The notes beneath the pieces were generated by a model. That model made no database searches. It was not told the DNA's origin and was given only the letters and a program-made list of their open reading frames with translations. From Bacillota bacterium (GTDB lineage: Bacteria; Bacillota; Clostridia; Christensenellales; Aristaeellaceae), in the NCBI GenBank assembly GCA_023398575.1, contig JAEWSC010000030.1:1-34302 (forward strand): a stretch of DNA of 34,302 nt. The letters run 5' to 3'. The translations under genes were made by a program, and so were the position numbers. Below are positions 23,387 through 31,485 of the stretch, piece by piece. Numbering within the stretch: position 1 is the first letter of the stretch; the number at the start of each line of letters is the position of its first letter.

Positions 23387-23452
23387 AATCTCTCCTCATA
23401 TAGCCGTGCCTGCCCCGAACGTGCCCTGGCGAGTGAATGATAGTGAAAAGGA

Positions 23453-24424
23453 TCACCCGAAGCTTTCCCCACAGAGGCATTGGCTCAGGTACTTTTCCGG
23501 CTCCCCCTGCCCCAACGCCCACATAAGCTTGGTAACGGCGGCCTCCGTCGTCATATCCCGTCCTGAAAATACGTGACTGGACAGGATGCGGCTGCCGACT
23601 TCATACACTGTGAAGTCGGCTTTTTCATATAGACATTGGGTTACGACCAGGGCGTACAGCCCTTTTTCCGCCAGCATGTGCAATTTGTCCACTAAGTTGC
23701 GGCGGATGTAATGGAGCCCGCCCAGGCCAAAGGCCTCGATGACCACGCCTTTATACCCGGCCGAAACAATCCAGTCGAACACATCCGGCATGGTTCCTGG
23801 CATAAGCTTTAATAAAAATACTCTGGGGTCGATTTCATCGCGGTACATATAGGCAAGGTTTACTGTCTGCGGACTTACAAAGTGAACACCATCCCCATCA
23901 ACGTAACCGGATAGTGGGGCGTTCACACTGTCGAAGGCATCGAAACTGGTGGTGCGGGTCTTTACCGCCCGAACACCTGAGATAATTTTTTGATGGAACA
24001 CCACATATGTACCGCCAATCCCAGTAAGCGCAGCGGCAAAGGCGCAATGCAAATTGGGGATGGCGTCTGAAAGCGGATGGGTGATAGGAAGTTGTGAACC
24101 GGTGAAGAGAATAGGCTTTTCGTGGCCGCATAGTATGTAAGACAAGGCGGAGGCGGAATAGGCCATGGTGTCGGTACCGTGGGTGATCACCACACCATCG
24201 CATTCAATCAAGGCTTCTTTTGCTGCGGCGGCCAGCACACGCCATTCCTCCGGCTGTATGTTGCTGGAATCCAGCGCAAACACATCATGACATTTCACCT
24301 GGCAAAGCGCATTGACGCCAGAAAGGCGCGCAAGCTCTTCCCCGGTCAGTGCAGGGGCTAATCCATCCTTGGTAGGAGAGCTTGCAATGGTTCCGCCGGT
24401 AGCCAGCAAAGCAATCGTTTTCAT
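23453..24424 (-). CDS. ansA: Type I (cytoplasmic) L-asparaginase
   Basis: The enzyme hydrolyses L-asparagine to aspartate and ammonia. The 323-residue protein has the first catalytic motif LLATGGTIASS (Thr12) and the second, GVVITHGTDTMAYSASALSYI, with the Thr-Asp pair. There is no signal peptide, which with the AnsA-like length suggests the cytoplasmic type. GAGGAG precedes the ATG. It is divergent from the MFS gene and upstream of the NUDIX gene. Confidence 0.93.
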   Translation of the reverse strand: MKTIALLATGGTIASSPTKDGLAPALTGEELARLSGVNALCQVKCHDVFALDSSNIQPEEWRVLAAAAKEALIECDGVVITHGTDTMAYSASALSYILCGHEKPILFTGSQLPITHPLSDAIPNLHCAFAAALTGIGGTYVVFHQKIISGVRAVKTRTTSFDAFDSVNAPLSGYVDGDGVHFVSPQTVNLAYMYRDEIDPRVFLLKLMPGTMPDVFDWIVSAGYKGVVIEAFGLGGLHYIRRNLVDKLHMLAEKGLYALVVTQCLYEKADFTVYEVGSRILSSHVFSGRDMTTEAAVTKLMWALGQGEPEKYLSQCLCGESFG

Positions 24425-24457
24425 AAAGACTCCTCAATAAGGTGTGGCTTATTATGA

Positions 24458-24463
24458 AGTATA
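24458..24463 (-). promoter_or_regulatory. Possible extended -10 promoter of the asparaginase gene
   Basis: Minus strand: TATACT preceded by TGC (extended -10), about 35 bases before the start. A recognisable -35 at the right distance is lacking. Confidence 0.4.
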
Positions 24464-24520
24464 GCATACGGCAAGCAAAATAAAAGCCCCTGTCAAGCAA
24501 TATACTTACAGATTTCTGGA

Positions 24521-24549
24521 TTGCAAACCGCTTTGCGTTTGGGTATAAT
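24521..24549 (+). promoter_or_regulatory. Sigma-A promoter of the MFS-GDPD operon
   Basis: TTGCAA, 17-base spacer, TATAAT, 23 bases before the ATG. Confidence 0.7.
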
Positions 24550-24572
24550 TTGCCTATAAAGGGGGAGTGCGT

Positions 24573-25874
24573 ATGAAACTTGATTTAAAGCGTACTTTTT
24601 TTGTGGGGTTGGCTTTTTTGTCGATTTGTGCCTTTTGGTCGCTGTATGATTTTGCAATCCCCCTGATGCTAAAAAATACATTTGGCTTGGGAGATGGGGA
24701 TTCAGGCATTATACTGGCACTGGACAATATTCTGGCCTTATTTCTTTTGCCCTTCTTTGGCATGCTTTCCGACAAGAACAAATCAAAGCTGGGTCGGCGT
24801 ATGCCGTTTATCGTGGTTGGCACCATTGCTGCAGTAGCATTGATGATCGTTTTGGCACAGGCTGATCGATCTGGAAATGCCATACTGTTCTATGTTGTAC
24901 TTGGTCTCTTGCTGGTGGCGATGGGTACCTATCGTTCGCCGGCAGTGGCACTGATGCCGGATGTTACGCCCAAACCGCTGCGTTCCAAAGGCAATGCTGT
25001 TATCAATCTCATGGGGGCAGTGGGCGGCATCTTCTCCCTGGCTGCCATTGCGCTGTTGGTAAAAAAGACGGCAGACGGCGGGCGGTCTGATTACACGGTA
25101 ATCTTTCTTGCGGTGGCTGCAGTAATGGTTCTGGCGGTGATTGCGCTGGTCTTCACCACCCGGGAAAAGCAGCTGGTCGCACAGATGGAAGAAATCAATT
25201 ACGGCGTATCCAAAGAGGAAGAGGCACAAGAGTACCATGTAGAGGGTGGCTCGGAAAAACTCTCTTCTGAATCCTGGCGCAGCCTTTTGCTGATATTGTC
25301 CTCCGTGTTTCTCTGGTTTATGGGTTATAATGCGGTGACCTCCGTTTTCAGCAAATATGCCACCACCACTTGGGGGATGAGTGAAGGTGGTGCTTCCCTT
25401 TGCATGATGGTCGCCCAGGGCGGTGCCATTCTCTCGTATCTGCCGGTGGGCATTCTCTCCTCGCGCTTTGGCCGAAAGCGCATGATTCAATTCGGCATCA
25501 TCCTCCTGTCTGCATGTTTCGCATCAGGTTACTTCTTTTCCGGCTTCAGTCCGGCCCTGTATGTGATGTTTACCCTTGTGGGCTGCGCCTGGGCTTGCAT
25601 CAATGTCAATAGCTATCCCATGGTGGTCGAGTTGAGCCGCGGGCCGAGCGTAGGCAAATACACCGGCTACTATTATACTTTTTCCATGGCTGCCCAGATT
25701 ATCACCCCCATTTTGTCCGGACAGCTGCTAGAGCATGTTGGGTATTGGACTTTGTTCCCTTATGCAGCTGTTCTAGTGGCGCTGGCCTTTATCACCATCA
25801 GCCTTACAAAGCATGGCGATAGCAAACCGGTAAAGCTTGCCAGCAAACTGGAAGCATTCCAGGTGGAGGATTGA
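24573..25874 (+). CDS. MFS transporter, SLC45 / sugar-cation symporter-like
   Basis: The protein is about 433 residues with roughly twelve membrane helices. The loop between helices two and three carries GMLSDKNKSKLGRRMPFIVVG, and the fourth-fifth helix region has ALMPDVTPKPLRSKGNAVINLMGAVGG. Both are typical of the GPH/SLC45-type sugar transporters. A charged central loop (about 205-245) separates the two halves. ATG 24573 follows GGGGGAG by 6 bases; the in-frame GTG at 24567 has no spacing for this site. It is followed after three bases by a glycerophosphodiesterase gene, so the cargo could be linked to glycerophosphodiesters or sugars; this is inference. Confidence 0.9.
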   Translation: MKLDLKRTFFVGLAFLSICAFWSLYDFAIPLMLKNTFGLGDGDSGIILALDNILALFLLPFFGMLSDKNKSKLGRRMPFIVVGTIAAVALMIVLAQADRSGNAILFYVVLGLLLVAMGTYRSPAVALMPDVTPKPLRSKGNAVINLMGAVGGIFSLAAIALLVKKTADGGRSDYTVIFLAVAAVMVLAVIALVFTTREKQLVAQMEEINYGVSKEEEAQEYHVEGGSEKLSSESWRSLLLILSSVFLWFMGYNAVTSVFSKYATTTWGMSEGGASLCMMVAQGGAILSYLPVGILSSRFGRKRMIQFGIILLSACFASGYFFSGFSPALYVMFTLVGCAWACINVNSYPMVVELSRGPSVGKYTGYYYTFSMAAQIITPILSGQLLEHVGYWTLFPYAAVLVALAFITISLTKHGDSKPVKLASKLEAFQVED

Positions 25875-25877
25875 GGC

Positions 25878-26687
25878 ATGATTTGGGTACTATACACTGT
25901 TTTGCTGCTCATCGTGCTATACCTTTTTCTCATTGCGCCATCAAGAAAGGGTAAGGATATTTCTAAACTTCTAGGCTGGCGGTATGCTCACCGGGGACTA
26001 TTTGACAACAATGCTGGTGTGCCTGAAAATTCCCTTGCTGCGATGTTAAAGGCTGTTGAGCATGGCTATGGTATCGAATTGGATGTACAACTTACCCTGG
26101 ATGGGGAGATTGCAGTATTTCACGATAAGGACCTTCGCCGTATGTGCGGCATGGATGTGAGTTTGAGGAAGATTGCCTCGGCGGACTTGAGAAACTGTCA
26201 TTTGGGGGGCACAAATGAAACCATTCCGCTATTCTCTGCGGTGTTGGAGGCGGTGGGCGGTCGTGTGCCGCTGATTGTGGAAATCAAGCATTACGGTAGT
26301 GTAGCAGCGCTTTGCGCCAAAGTGCATCAGATGTTGCGCCGGTATAATGGCCCCTATTGCGTGGAATCCTTTCATCCGCTAGCTATGCGCTGGTATAAAA
26401 AAAACGCACCAGAGGTGATAAGGGGCCAGTTGGCTTCAGGAATCATTGGCGGAGAAACACCCAAATCTCTGCAGCGCGTGCTTAAGTATCTATTGCTCAA
26501 TGTTTTTTCCAGGCCTGACTTCATTGCCTATGATGTTCGAAGCAATGAAAACATTAGTTTATGGCTGCTGAGGCGGATATTCAAACCTCTTTTCGTAGCC
26601 TGGACAGTACGTAGCCGCGATGATGAATCCAAGGCGCAAAGGCATTATGACCTGCAAATCTTCGAAGGGCACACACCCGGACATTGA
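25878..26687 (+). CDS. Membrane-anchored glycerophosphodiester phosphodiesterase
   Basis: The enzyme splits glycerophosphodiesters into glycerol-3-phosphate and an alcohol. The 269-residue protein has an N-terminal membrane helix (about 2-20), then the GDPD TIM-barrel: YAHRG (His38), PENS, the metal-binding pair in GIELDVQLTLDGEIAVFHD, and EIKHYG. The C-terminal part is a little short and basic. The ATG lies three bases after the MFS stop with a GGTGGAGG site inside the end of the MFS gene, so translation is probably coupled. The greA promoter overlaps its stop codon. Confidence 0.92.
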   Translation: MIWVLYTVLLLIVLYLFLIAPSRKGKDISKLLGWRYAHRGLFDNNAGVPENSLAAMLKAVEHGYGIELDVQLTLDGEIAVFHDKDLRRMCGMDVSLRKIASADLRNCHLGGTNETIPLFSAVLEAVGGRVPLIVEIKHYGSVAALCAKVHQMLRRYNGPYCVESFHPLAMRWYKKNAPEVIRGQLASGIIGGETPKSLQRVLKYLLLNVFSRPDFIAYDVRSNENISLWLLRRIFKPLFVAWTVRSRDDESKAQRHYDLQIFEGHTPGH

Positions 26688-26712
26688 CAATTACAGGCAG
26701 ATACAGTATAAT
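26684..26712 (+). promoter_or_regulatory. Consensus sigma-A promoter of greA-lysS
   Basis: TTGACA, 17-base spacer, TATAAT: exact consensus. The -35 overlaps the stop codon of the phosphodiesterase gene. The leader to greA is about 140 bases; I see no clear riboswitch or terminator in it. Confidence 0.85.
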
Positions 26713-26860
26713 GCATTCGGCATATCAGTTGCATGACGCAAACTGTATATGAAAGCAAAAGGAATGCACCGCCAAGCGAAAAGCAAAGGGTCAGGTGCTT
26801 CTTCATTTTCTTCCACCGCATCGGGATTTAGGCCCGGCGGATCAGGAAAGGAGCAGGATT

Positions 26861-27352
26861 ATGTCTGAACAGCGAAAGCATAGGGAAAATGAATTTACCC
26901 GTAAAGGTTATGAAGAATTAGAGAAAAAATTGGACTATTTAATCTCTGTACGGCGCAATCAGATTGCCGAACAGATTGCTGTTGCCCGCGGCTTTGGCGA
27001 TTTGAGCGAAAATGCCGAGTATGACGAGGCAAAAAAAGAGCAGGCTGCCTTGGAAAGCCAGATCAGCGAGCTGGAGAATATTAAACGTACCGCCATCATC
27101 ATCGAGGATGATGAGATTTCCACCGACCGGGTGGGTATCGGCACCATCGTCAAGGTGAAAGACATGGAGACCGGCGATATGGATGAGTATGCTATTGTTG
27201 GCGCACGGGAAAGCGATCCTTATGCCAACCGTATATCCAGCGAAAGCCCTGTAGGCCATGCGCTGCTGGAAGCCAGGAAAGGCGAAACCGTAACCGCAAT
27301 GACACCCATCGGTGCCATGCGTCTTCAGGTGTTGGAAATCCGCCGCCAGTAA
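26861..27352 (+). CDS. greA: Transcription elongation factor GreA
   Basis: GreA rescues backtracked RNA polymerase by stimulating cleavage of the nascent RNA. The 163-residue protein has the N-terminal coiled coil with the acidic tip region ARGFGDLSENAEYDEAKKEQAALESQISELE (about residues 42-72), and the C-terminal FKBP-like domain ending in IGAMRLQVLEIRR. I prefer the ATG at 26861 because AAAGGAG lies 9 bases upstream; a longer in-frame reading from 26795 has no binding site. lysS follows after 24 bases, a frequent greA-lysS pairing in clostridia. Confidence 0.95.
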   Translation: MSEQRKHRENEFTRKGYEELEKKLDYLISVRRNQIAEQIAVARGFGDLSENAEYDEAKKEQAALESQISELENIKRTAIIIEDDEISTDRVGIGTIVKVKDMETGDMDEYAIVGARESDPYANRISSESPVGHALLEARKGETVTAMTPIGAMRLQVLEIRRQ

Positions 27353-27376
27353 TTACAATTCCAGAGGAGGGCTCCC

Positions 27377-28882
27377 ATGACGGAGGATAGGGGTATCCCG
27401 CAAGAGAACGGGCTTGATGTAAGCGAACAGGAACAGATTCGCCGTGAAAAGCTGCAAGGCCTGCAGGCCGCCGGTAAGAATCCTTATGATATTACACGGT
27501 TTGATGTAACCCACACCAGCAAAGAAATTTTCGATCAATTTGAAACCTGGGAGAAGCAGGAGACACCTCAAGCCGTGTCCATTGCCGGCCGTATGATGAG
27601 CCGCCGCATTATGGGCAAGGCTTCTTTTGCTCATCTTTTGGATACCTGGGGCGAGATTCAAATCTATGCCAAGCGTGATGACCTGGGCGAGGAGCCGTAT
27701 GCCGAATTCAAAAATTTTGATATCGGCGATGTGCTGGGTGTAAAGGGGATTGTTTTCCGTACCCAAAAGGGTGAAATCTCCATACATGCCCAGGAGATTA
27801 CGTTGCTTTGCAAGAGTTTAAAGCCCCTGCCCGAAAAGTTCCATGGCCTCAAAGATACCGACCTGCGCTACCGGCAGCGGTATCTGGATATGATCGTCAA
27901 CAAGGATGTACGGGATGTTTTCCGTACCCGTTCCAAGATATTAAGTGCCATTCGGGAGTTCCTGGACAGCCGTGACTTTTTGGAAGTGGATACACCTGTT
28001 CTTCATACCATTGAAACAGGCGCGGCGTCCCGCACTTTCAAAACCCACCACAACACTTTGGATATTGATATGTTCCTGCGCATCGAGACGGAGCTGTATT
28101 TAAAGCGCTTGATCGTAGGTGGCTTTGACCGGGTGTATGAGGTGGGGCGCATTTTCCGTAACGAGGGCATGGACACCACCCATAACCCCGAGTTTACCTC
28201 CATTGAGTTGTATCAGGCATATGCCAACTATCACGAAGTGATGCGCTTGGTGGAAGAGCTATATGAGTATGTGGCTTTAAAGGTCTGTGGAACCACCCAG
28301 GTGCCTTATCAGGGTGAAGTTATTGATCTGCGCGCGCCCTGGCCCAGGGTTACCATGGCGGAGGCTGTAAAAACACACAGCGGCGAGGATTATTATACCT
28401 GGGCGGATGATGCCGCTGCCCGTGAAGTATGCAAAAAGCGCGGCGTCTTTGTGGAAAAGAACGCGCAAAAGGGTGATTGCCTGGCTGCCCTGTTTGATGA
28501 GTTCGCAGAAGACAAGCTGATCCAGCCCACCTTTATCATCGATCATCCCGTGTCTATTTCGCCTCTGGCCAAGCGCAAGAAGGACGAGCCGGACATGACG
28601 GAGCGGTTTGAGTATTTCATCACCTGCCGTGAAATGGGCAATGCTTTCTCAGAGCTTAACGATCCTGTTGACCAGCGTAAGCGGTTTGAAGACCAGGTGG
28701 CCTTGCGCCGGACTCAGGGCATTATGGCCCAGGTAGATGATGATTTTGTCAACGCATTGGAATATGGACTGCCGCCCACCGGCGGTCTTGGCATTGGCTT
28801 GGACCGGTTGGTGATGCTCTTAACGGACAGCCCCTCTATCCGCGACGTTTTACTCTTCCCCACTATGAAGCCCAGGGATTGA
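27377..28882 (+). CDS. lysS: Lysyl-tRNA synthetase (class II)
   Basis: The enzyme charges tRNA-Lys. The 501-residue protein has an OB-fold anticodon-binding domain (about 60-165; IAGRMMSRRIMGKASFAHLLD). The class IIb catalytic domain has motif 2 FDRVYEVGRIFRNEGMDTTHNPEFTSIELYQAY and motif 3 GGLGIGLDRLVMLLTDSPSIRDVLLFP near the end. GAGGAGGG precedes the ATG. It lies between greA and the hypothetical membrane-anchored gene, all on the same strand with short gaps. Confidence 0.97.
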   Translation: MTEDRGIPQENGLDVSEQEQIRREKLQGLQAAGKNPYDITRFDVTHTSKEIFDQFETWEKQETPQAVSIAGRMMSRRIMGKASFAHLLDTWGEIQIYAKRDDLGEEPYAEFKNFDIGDVLGVKGIVFRTQKGEISIHAQEITLLCKSLKPLPEKFHGLKDTDLRYRQRYLDMIVNKDVRDVFRTRSKILSAIREFLDSRDFLEVDTPVLHTIETGAASRTFKTHHNTLDIDMFLRIETELYLKRLIVGGFDRVYEVGRIFRNEGMDTTHNPEFTSIELYQAYANYHEVMRLVEELYEYVALKVCGTTQVPYQGEVIDLRAPWPRVTMAEAVKTHSGEDYYTWADDAAAREVCKKRGVFVEKNAQKGDCLAALFDEFAEDKLIQPTFIIDHPVSISPLAKRKKDEPDMTERFEYFITCREMGNAFSELNDPVDQRKRFEDQVALRRTQGIMAQVDDDFVNALEYGLPPTGGLGIGLDRLVMLLTDSPSIRDVLLFPTMKPRD

Positions 28883-28910
28883 TCTGCCCATTCCCCAGAA
28901 AGGATCGACC

Positions 28911-29588
28911 ATGGCTATCAAAACACCTCTTGACCCTGCGAAAGTTAAAAACCATTTTGCTTACGGCTATTGGAAATACCTCCTTCTGATTGTCGTAGCC
29001 ATTGCTGGGTGGAATTTGATCTACAGCTCCACTGAATATCGGCCTCCGGATGAAAAGCGCATTGATTTTTACGTATCCAGCAATACCGTGGATGTTGATG
29101 TGCTGCAAGCCTGGTTGGAAGAAGCACGTGTTCAGGCGTTCCCAAACATGGAACTGATAGAAGCCTACACGGTCATGGCGGACACGCAAGACCCCTATGC
29201 TCAAATGCAGCTTTCCACTTTCATCATGGCTGGTGAAGGCGATGTATATTTGCTGGACAGGGATCGTTTCCAGAGCTATGCTTCCCAAGGGGCCATGGCA
29301 CCTTTGGAGGCATATGTGGAAAACGGAGCGATTGATACAACCGGCATTGATATGGCTGGTGGCTATGTTACGGTTGCAGATACAGGCGAACGACATTTGT
29401 TGGGAATACCGGCCGACAGTCTCTATGGTCTTATGACGCGTTTTGGCATTGATTGTCGGAATATGGTATTTGGTGTCATGGTGCGCGGCGGCAACCAGGA
29501 GGATACGGTAAGGTTTATAGATTACCTGATTTCCAATCTGCAGGAGCCGGCGCCGGAATGGATGGCCTCTCCTGCCCCGCAGCCTTGA
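28911..29588 (+). CDS. Membrane-anchored extracytoplasmic protein of unknown function
   Basis: The 225-residue protein has a short N-terminal cytoplasmic part, one membrane helix (about residues 23-40; YLLLIVVAIAGWNLIYSS), then a soluble domain presumably outside the cell. That domain contains VDVLQAWLEEA, IMAGEGDVYLLDRDRFQSYASQGAMAPLEAY and HLLGIPAD. This pattern is loosely like the first lobe of an extracellular solute-binding protein, but I cannot assign a family. A GAAAGGA site precedes the ATG. It starts 28 bases after lysS and is probably in the greA-lysS unit. A proline-rich tail ends the protein. Confidence 0.8.
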   Translation: MAIKTPLDPAKVKNHFAYGYWKYLLLIVVAIAGWNLIYSSTEYRPPDEKRIDFYVSSNTVDVDVLQAWLEEARVQAFPNMELIEAYTVMADTQDPYAQMQLSTFIMAGEGDVYLLDRDRFQSYASQGAMAPLEAYVENGAIDTTGIDMAGGYVTVADTGERHLLGIPADSLYGLMTRFGIDCRNMVFGVMVRGGNQEDTVRFIDYLISNLQEPAPEWMASPAPQP

Positions 29589-29657
29589 TATTTCAGTGAT
29601 TTTTCTTTGCACCTTTTTCCCCTGCCCGCATAATAATGAAAAAAGAAAGGGCACACA

Positions 29658-29687
29658 GTATATTTTTCCAGCATTCAGGTGATACTT
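29658..29687 (+). promoter_or_regulatory. Sigma-F-like promoter of gin
   Basis: GTATA (29658-29662), 15-base spacer, GGTGATACTT (29678-29687). The -10 region matches every defined position of the sigma-F consensus GG-N-R-A-N-A-N-T-W and the -35 matches GYWTA; the spacer is one base short of the common 16. In B. subtilis the homologous csfB/gin gene is transcribed by forespore sigma-F, which supports the assignment. Confidence 0.6.
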
Positions 29688-29719
29688 GAACTGGAAAATC
29701 AGTGGAAGGGGGAAAAACA

Positions 29720-29932
29720 ATGCCGGGTCAAAAATGCATCCTCTGCGGTAAAGAATATCCAGCCGGCTTGCACGTGCTGGGATGCCTGATCTGCTTTCCG
29801 TGCGAGAAGAAGCTGTTGCTGCCAAACGGTGCCGAACGTATCAGCATTGCGCGCAGGCGCAAGCTGGGACAATGGATACGGGCTGCACAGCCGGAAAGCC
29901 CGATGGTACATACCCTACGACGTTTGTCCTGA
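29720..29932 (+). CDS. csfB: Anti-sigma-G factor Gin (CsfB family)
   Basis: Gin is a small zinc-binding protein that keeps sporulation sigma factors, chiefly sigma-G, inactive until the right stage and compartment. The 70-residue protein has the family pattern QKCILCGKEYPAGLHVLG followed by CLICFPCEKKLL. These are two C-x2-C pairs separated by a G-L/I-H motif. ATG 29720 is chosen because GGAAGGGGG precedes it; the in-frame GTG at 29702 has no site. The neighbourhood csfB, decarboxylase (yaaO-like), tmk is the same as in B. subtilis. A sigma-F-like promoter is upstream and a terminator follows. Confidence 0.85.
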   Translation: MPGQKCILCGKEYPAGLHVLGCLICFPCEKKLLLPNGAERISIARRRKLGQWIRAAQPESPMVHTLRRLS

Positions 29933-29952
29933 GCATTGTCTTGCGACAGCAG

Positions 29953-29979
29953 ACGCATTCTTTCGGGAGTGCGTTTTTT
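29953..29979 (+). terminator. Intrinsic terminator of gin
   Basis: ACGCATTC (29953-29960) pairs with GAGTGCGT (29967-29974), eight pairs with one G-U and loop TTTCGG, followed by a T run to 29979. Confidence 0.8.
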
Positions 29980-30047
29980 CTATGCATCAAAAAAGCGGAT
30001 GCACCGTTTTTTTGTGTTACTAGAGTCCAAGTGCGGCCTACATCACC

Positions 30048-30076
30048 TTGCATTTGCCCGCTATCCCCTGTACAAT
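30048..30076 (+). promoter_or_regulatory. Sigma-A promoter of the decarboxylase operon
   Basis: TTGCAT, 17-base spacer, TACAAT, 18 bases before the start codon of the decarboxylase gene. Confidence 0.65.
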
Positions 30077-30094
30077 AGTTTGGAAGGTGAAATT

Positions 30095-31465
30095 ATGCCG
30101 TTTAACCGCCCCATGCATGATATGCTTACTAAATGCAAAGGCAGGCTTCGACTCCATGTACCCGGTCACAAAGGGCAAACTCCCTTTGGGGAGGAAGATG
30201 TTCTTGACTTTGACATGACGGAGCTTGATATGACGGATGACCTATATCATCCATCTGGCGCGATCAAAAAAGCTCAGGAGTTGCTGGCCGCGTCGGCCGG
30301 TGCAGGTCATTCGCTATTCCTCACAGGTGGCTCTACCGCCGGTATACTGACCATGCTTTTGTATGCTGCAAAACCCGGGGATACGGTGATTCTTCCCCGC
30401 AACGCTCATTTATCATGCATCCATGGCTGCATTTTGGCGGACCTGAATCCGGTGTATGTGCCGTTTGAAATAACAGCGGATGGGTATGCTTATACGGCAG
30501 CAGATGGTTTTTTACAAGCAATAGAGCAGTATCCGCAAGCCAAGGCGGTATTTGTGACGCGGCCAGATTATTATGGTGGAATGATGCCTCTTGCCGATAT
30601 TGCCGCGGCTGCCCATGCAAGGGGTATGAGACTGCTGGTCGATGAAGCACATGGCGCCCACTTGAATTGGATGCCATATGTGCAGAGTGCTTGCACTGCC
30701 GGTGCGGACATGTGGGTTCAATCGGCTCACAAAACGCTACCGGCAATGACGGCTGGGGCGTTTTTGCACCTGGGAAAACAGGAGAGTGTGCTAAGGGCAA
30801 GGCGGATGCTGCGTATGGTGCAAACCTCCAGTCCTGCGTTTTACCTTATGAAATCCATGGACGATGCCAGAGCATGGATGGATGCCTATGGTGGAAATGC
30901 GTTGGTTGAATTGCAAAATCGCTTGAACACGTTCCGATGTAAGCTTAAAGAAATAGGCTATCAAGATGCCCATCTGTGTTGGCACGACCTTCCGCTTACC
31001 TTTGATGAAACGCGGTTGGTGATATCTGCGCCGCAAGGCGGATATGCCTTGGCGGAAGAATTAAGACATCAGACCATAGATGTAGAGATGGCCGATGACC
31101 GGCGAATCGTATGCGTTTTTTCGGTGTTGGATAATGAGGAGACTTTTATCAAATTTGAAAGAGCACTGCGGGCAGTTGAGAAAACGTCCGTAGCCTCAAC
31201 CTTTACGCCCAATGTCACACATATACTTCCAAAGCGTATCATGTCGCCAAGGCAAGCAGCCTTGGGTGATGTGGAATGGGTAGAAGTTGAGAAATCCGTT
31301 GGTCGGGTGTTGGCTGCCAGCGCAGGGTTGTACCCGCCAGGTATACCTTTGGTTGTTCCGGGAGAAGAAATTCCGGCTGAGGCCATAGAAATACTATTGT
31401 CGGTTCCTAATAGAAACAGGTTTGGCATAGACAGTGGACGCGTTGTATGCGTTAAGGGATTATGA
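30095..31465 (+). CDS. Orn/Lys/Arg-type PLP-dependent decarboxylase (YaaO-like)
   Basis: The 456-residue protein is a fold-type I pyridoxal phosphate enzyme of the Orn/Lys/Arg decarboxylase family. It begins with the conserved LHVPGHKGQTPF, has LFLTGGSTAGIL near the cofactor pocket, LLVDEAHGAHL, and the lysine motif QSAHKTLPAMTAGAFLHL carrying the Schiff-base lysine. The C-terminal small domain ends in PGIPLVVPGEEI. Members of this short clade are annotated as arginine/lysine/ornithine decarboxylases; the substrate is unproven. ATG 30095 with a GGAAGGTGA site is preferred; in-frame sequence upstream contains the gin terminator. It sits beside tmk as yaaO does in B. subtilis. Confidence 0.9.
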   Translation: MPFNRPMHDMLTKCKGRLRLHVPGHKGQTPFGEEDVLDFDMTELDMTDDLYHPSGAIKKAQELLAASAGAGHSLFLTGGSTAGILTMLLYAAKPGDTVILPRNAHLSCIHGCILADLNPVYVPFEITADGYAYTAADGFLQAIEQYPQAKAVFVTRPDYYGGMMPLADIAAAAHARGMRLLVDEAHGAHLNWMPYVQSACTAGADMWVQSAHKTLPAMTAGAFLHLGKQESVLRARRMLRMVQTSSPAFYLMKSMDDARAWMDAYGGNALVELQNRLNTFRCKLKEIGYQDAHLCWHDLPLTFDETRLVISAPQGGYALAEELRHQTIDVEMADDRRIVCVFSVLDNEETFIKFERALRAVEKTSVASTFTPNVTHILPKRIMSPRQAALGDVEWVEVEKSVGRVLAASAGLYPPGIPLVVPGEEIPAEAIEILLSVPNRNRFGIDSGRVVCVKGL

Positions 31466-31485
31466 TACCGGAGGCTTTTGCGTAA

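Noticed and set aside
26749..26868. 39-codon frame in the greA leader, ending across the greA start
   Set aside because: No ribosome binding site, low-complexity Ser/Gly/Lys composition, and no associated terminator; probably chance.
29589..29657. Terminator after the unknown gene at 28911-29588
   Set aside because: T-rich and A-rich tracts are present, but I could not find a stem longer than about six pairs with a following T run.
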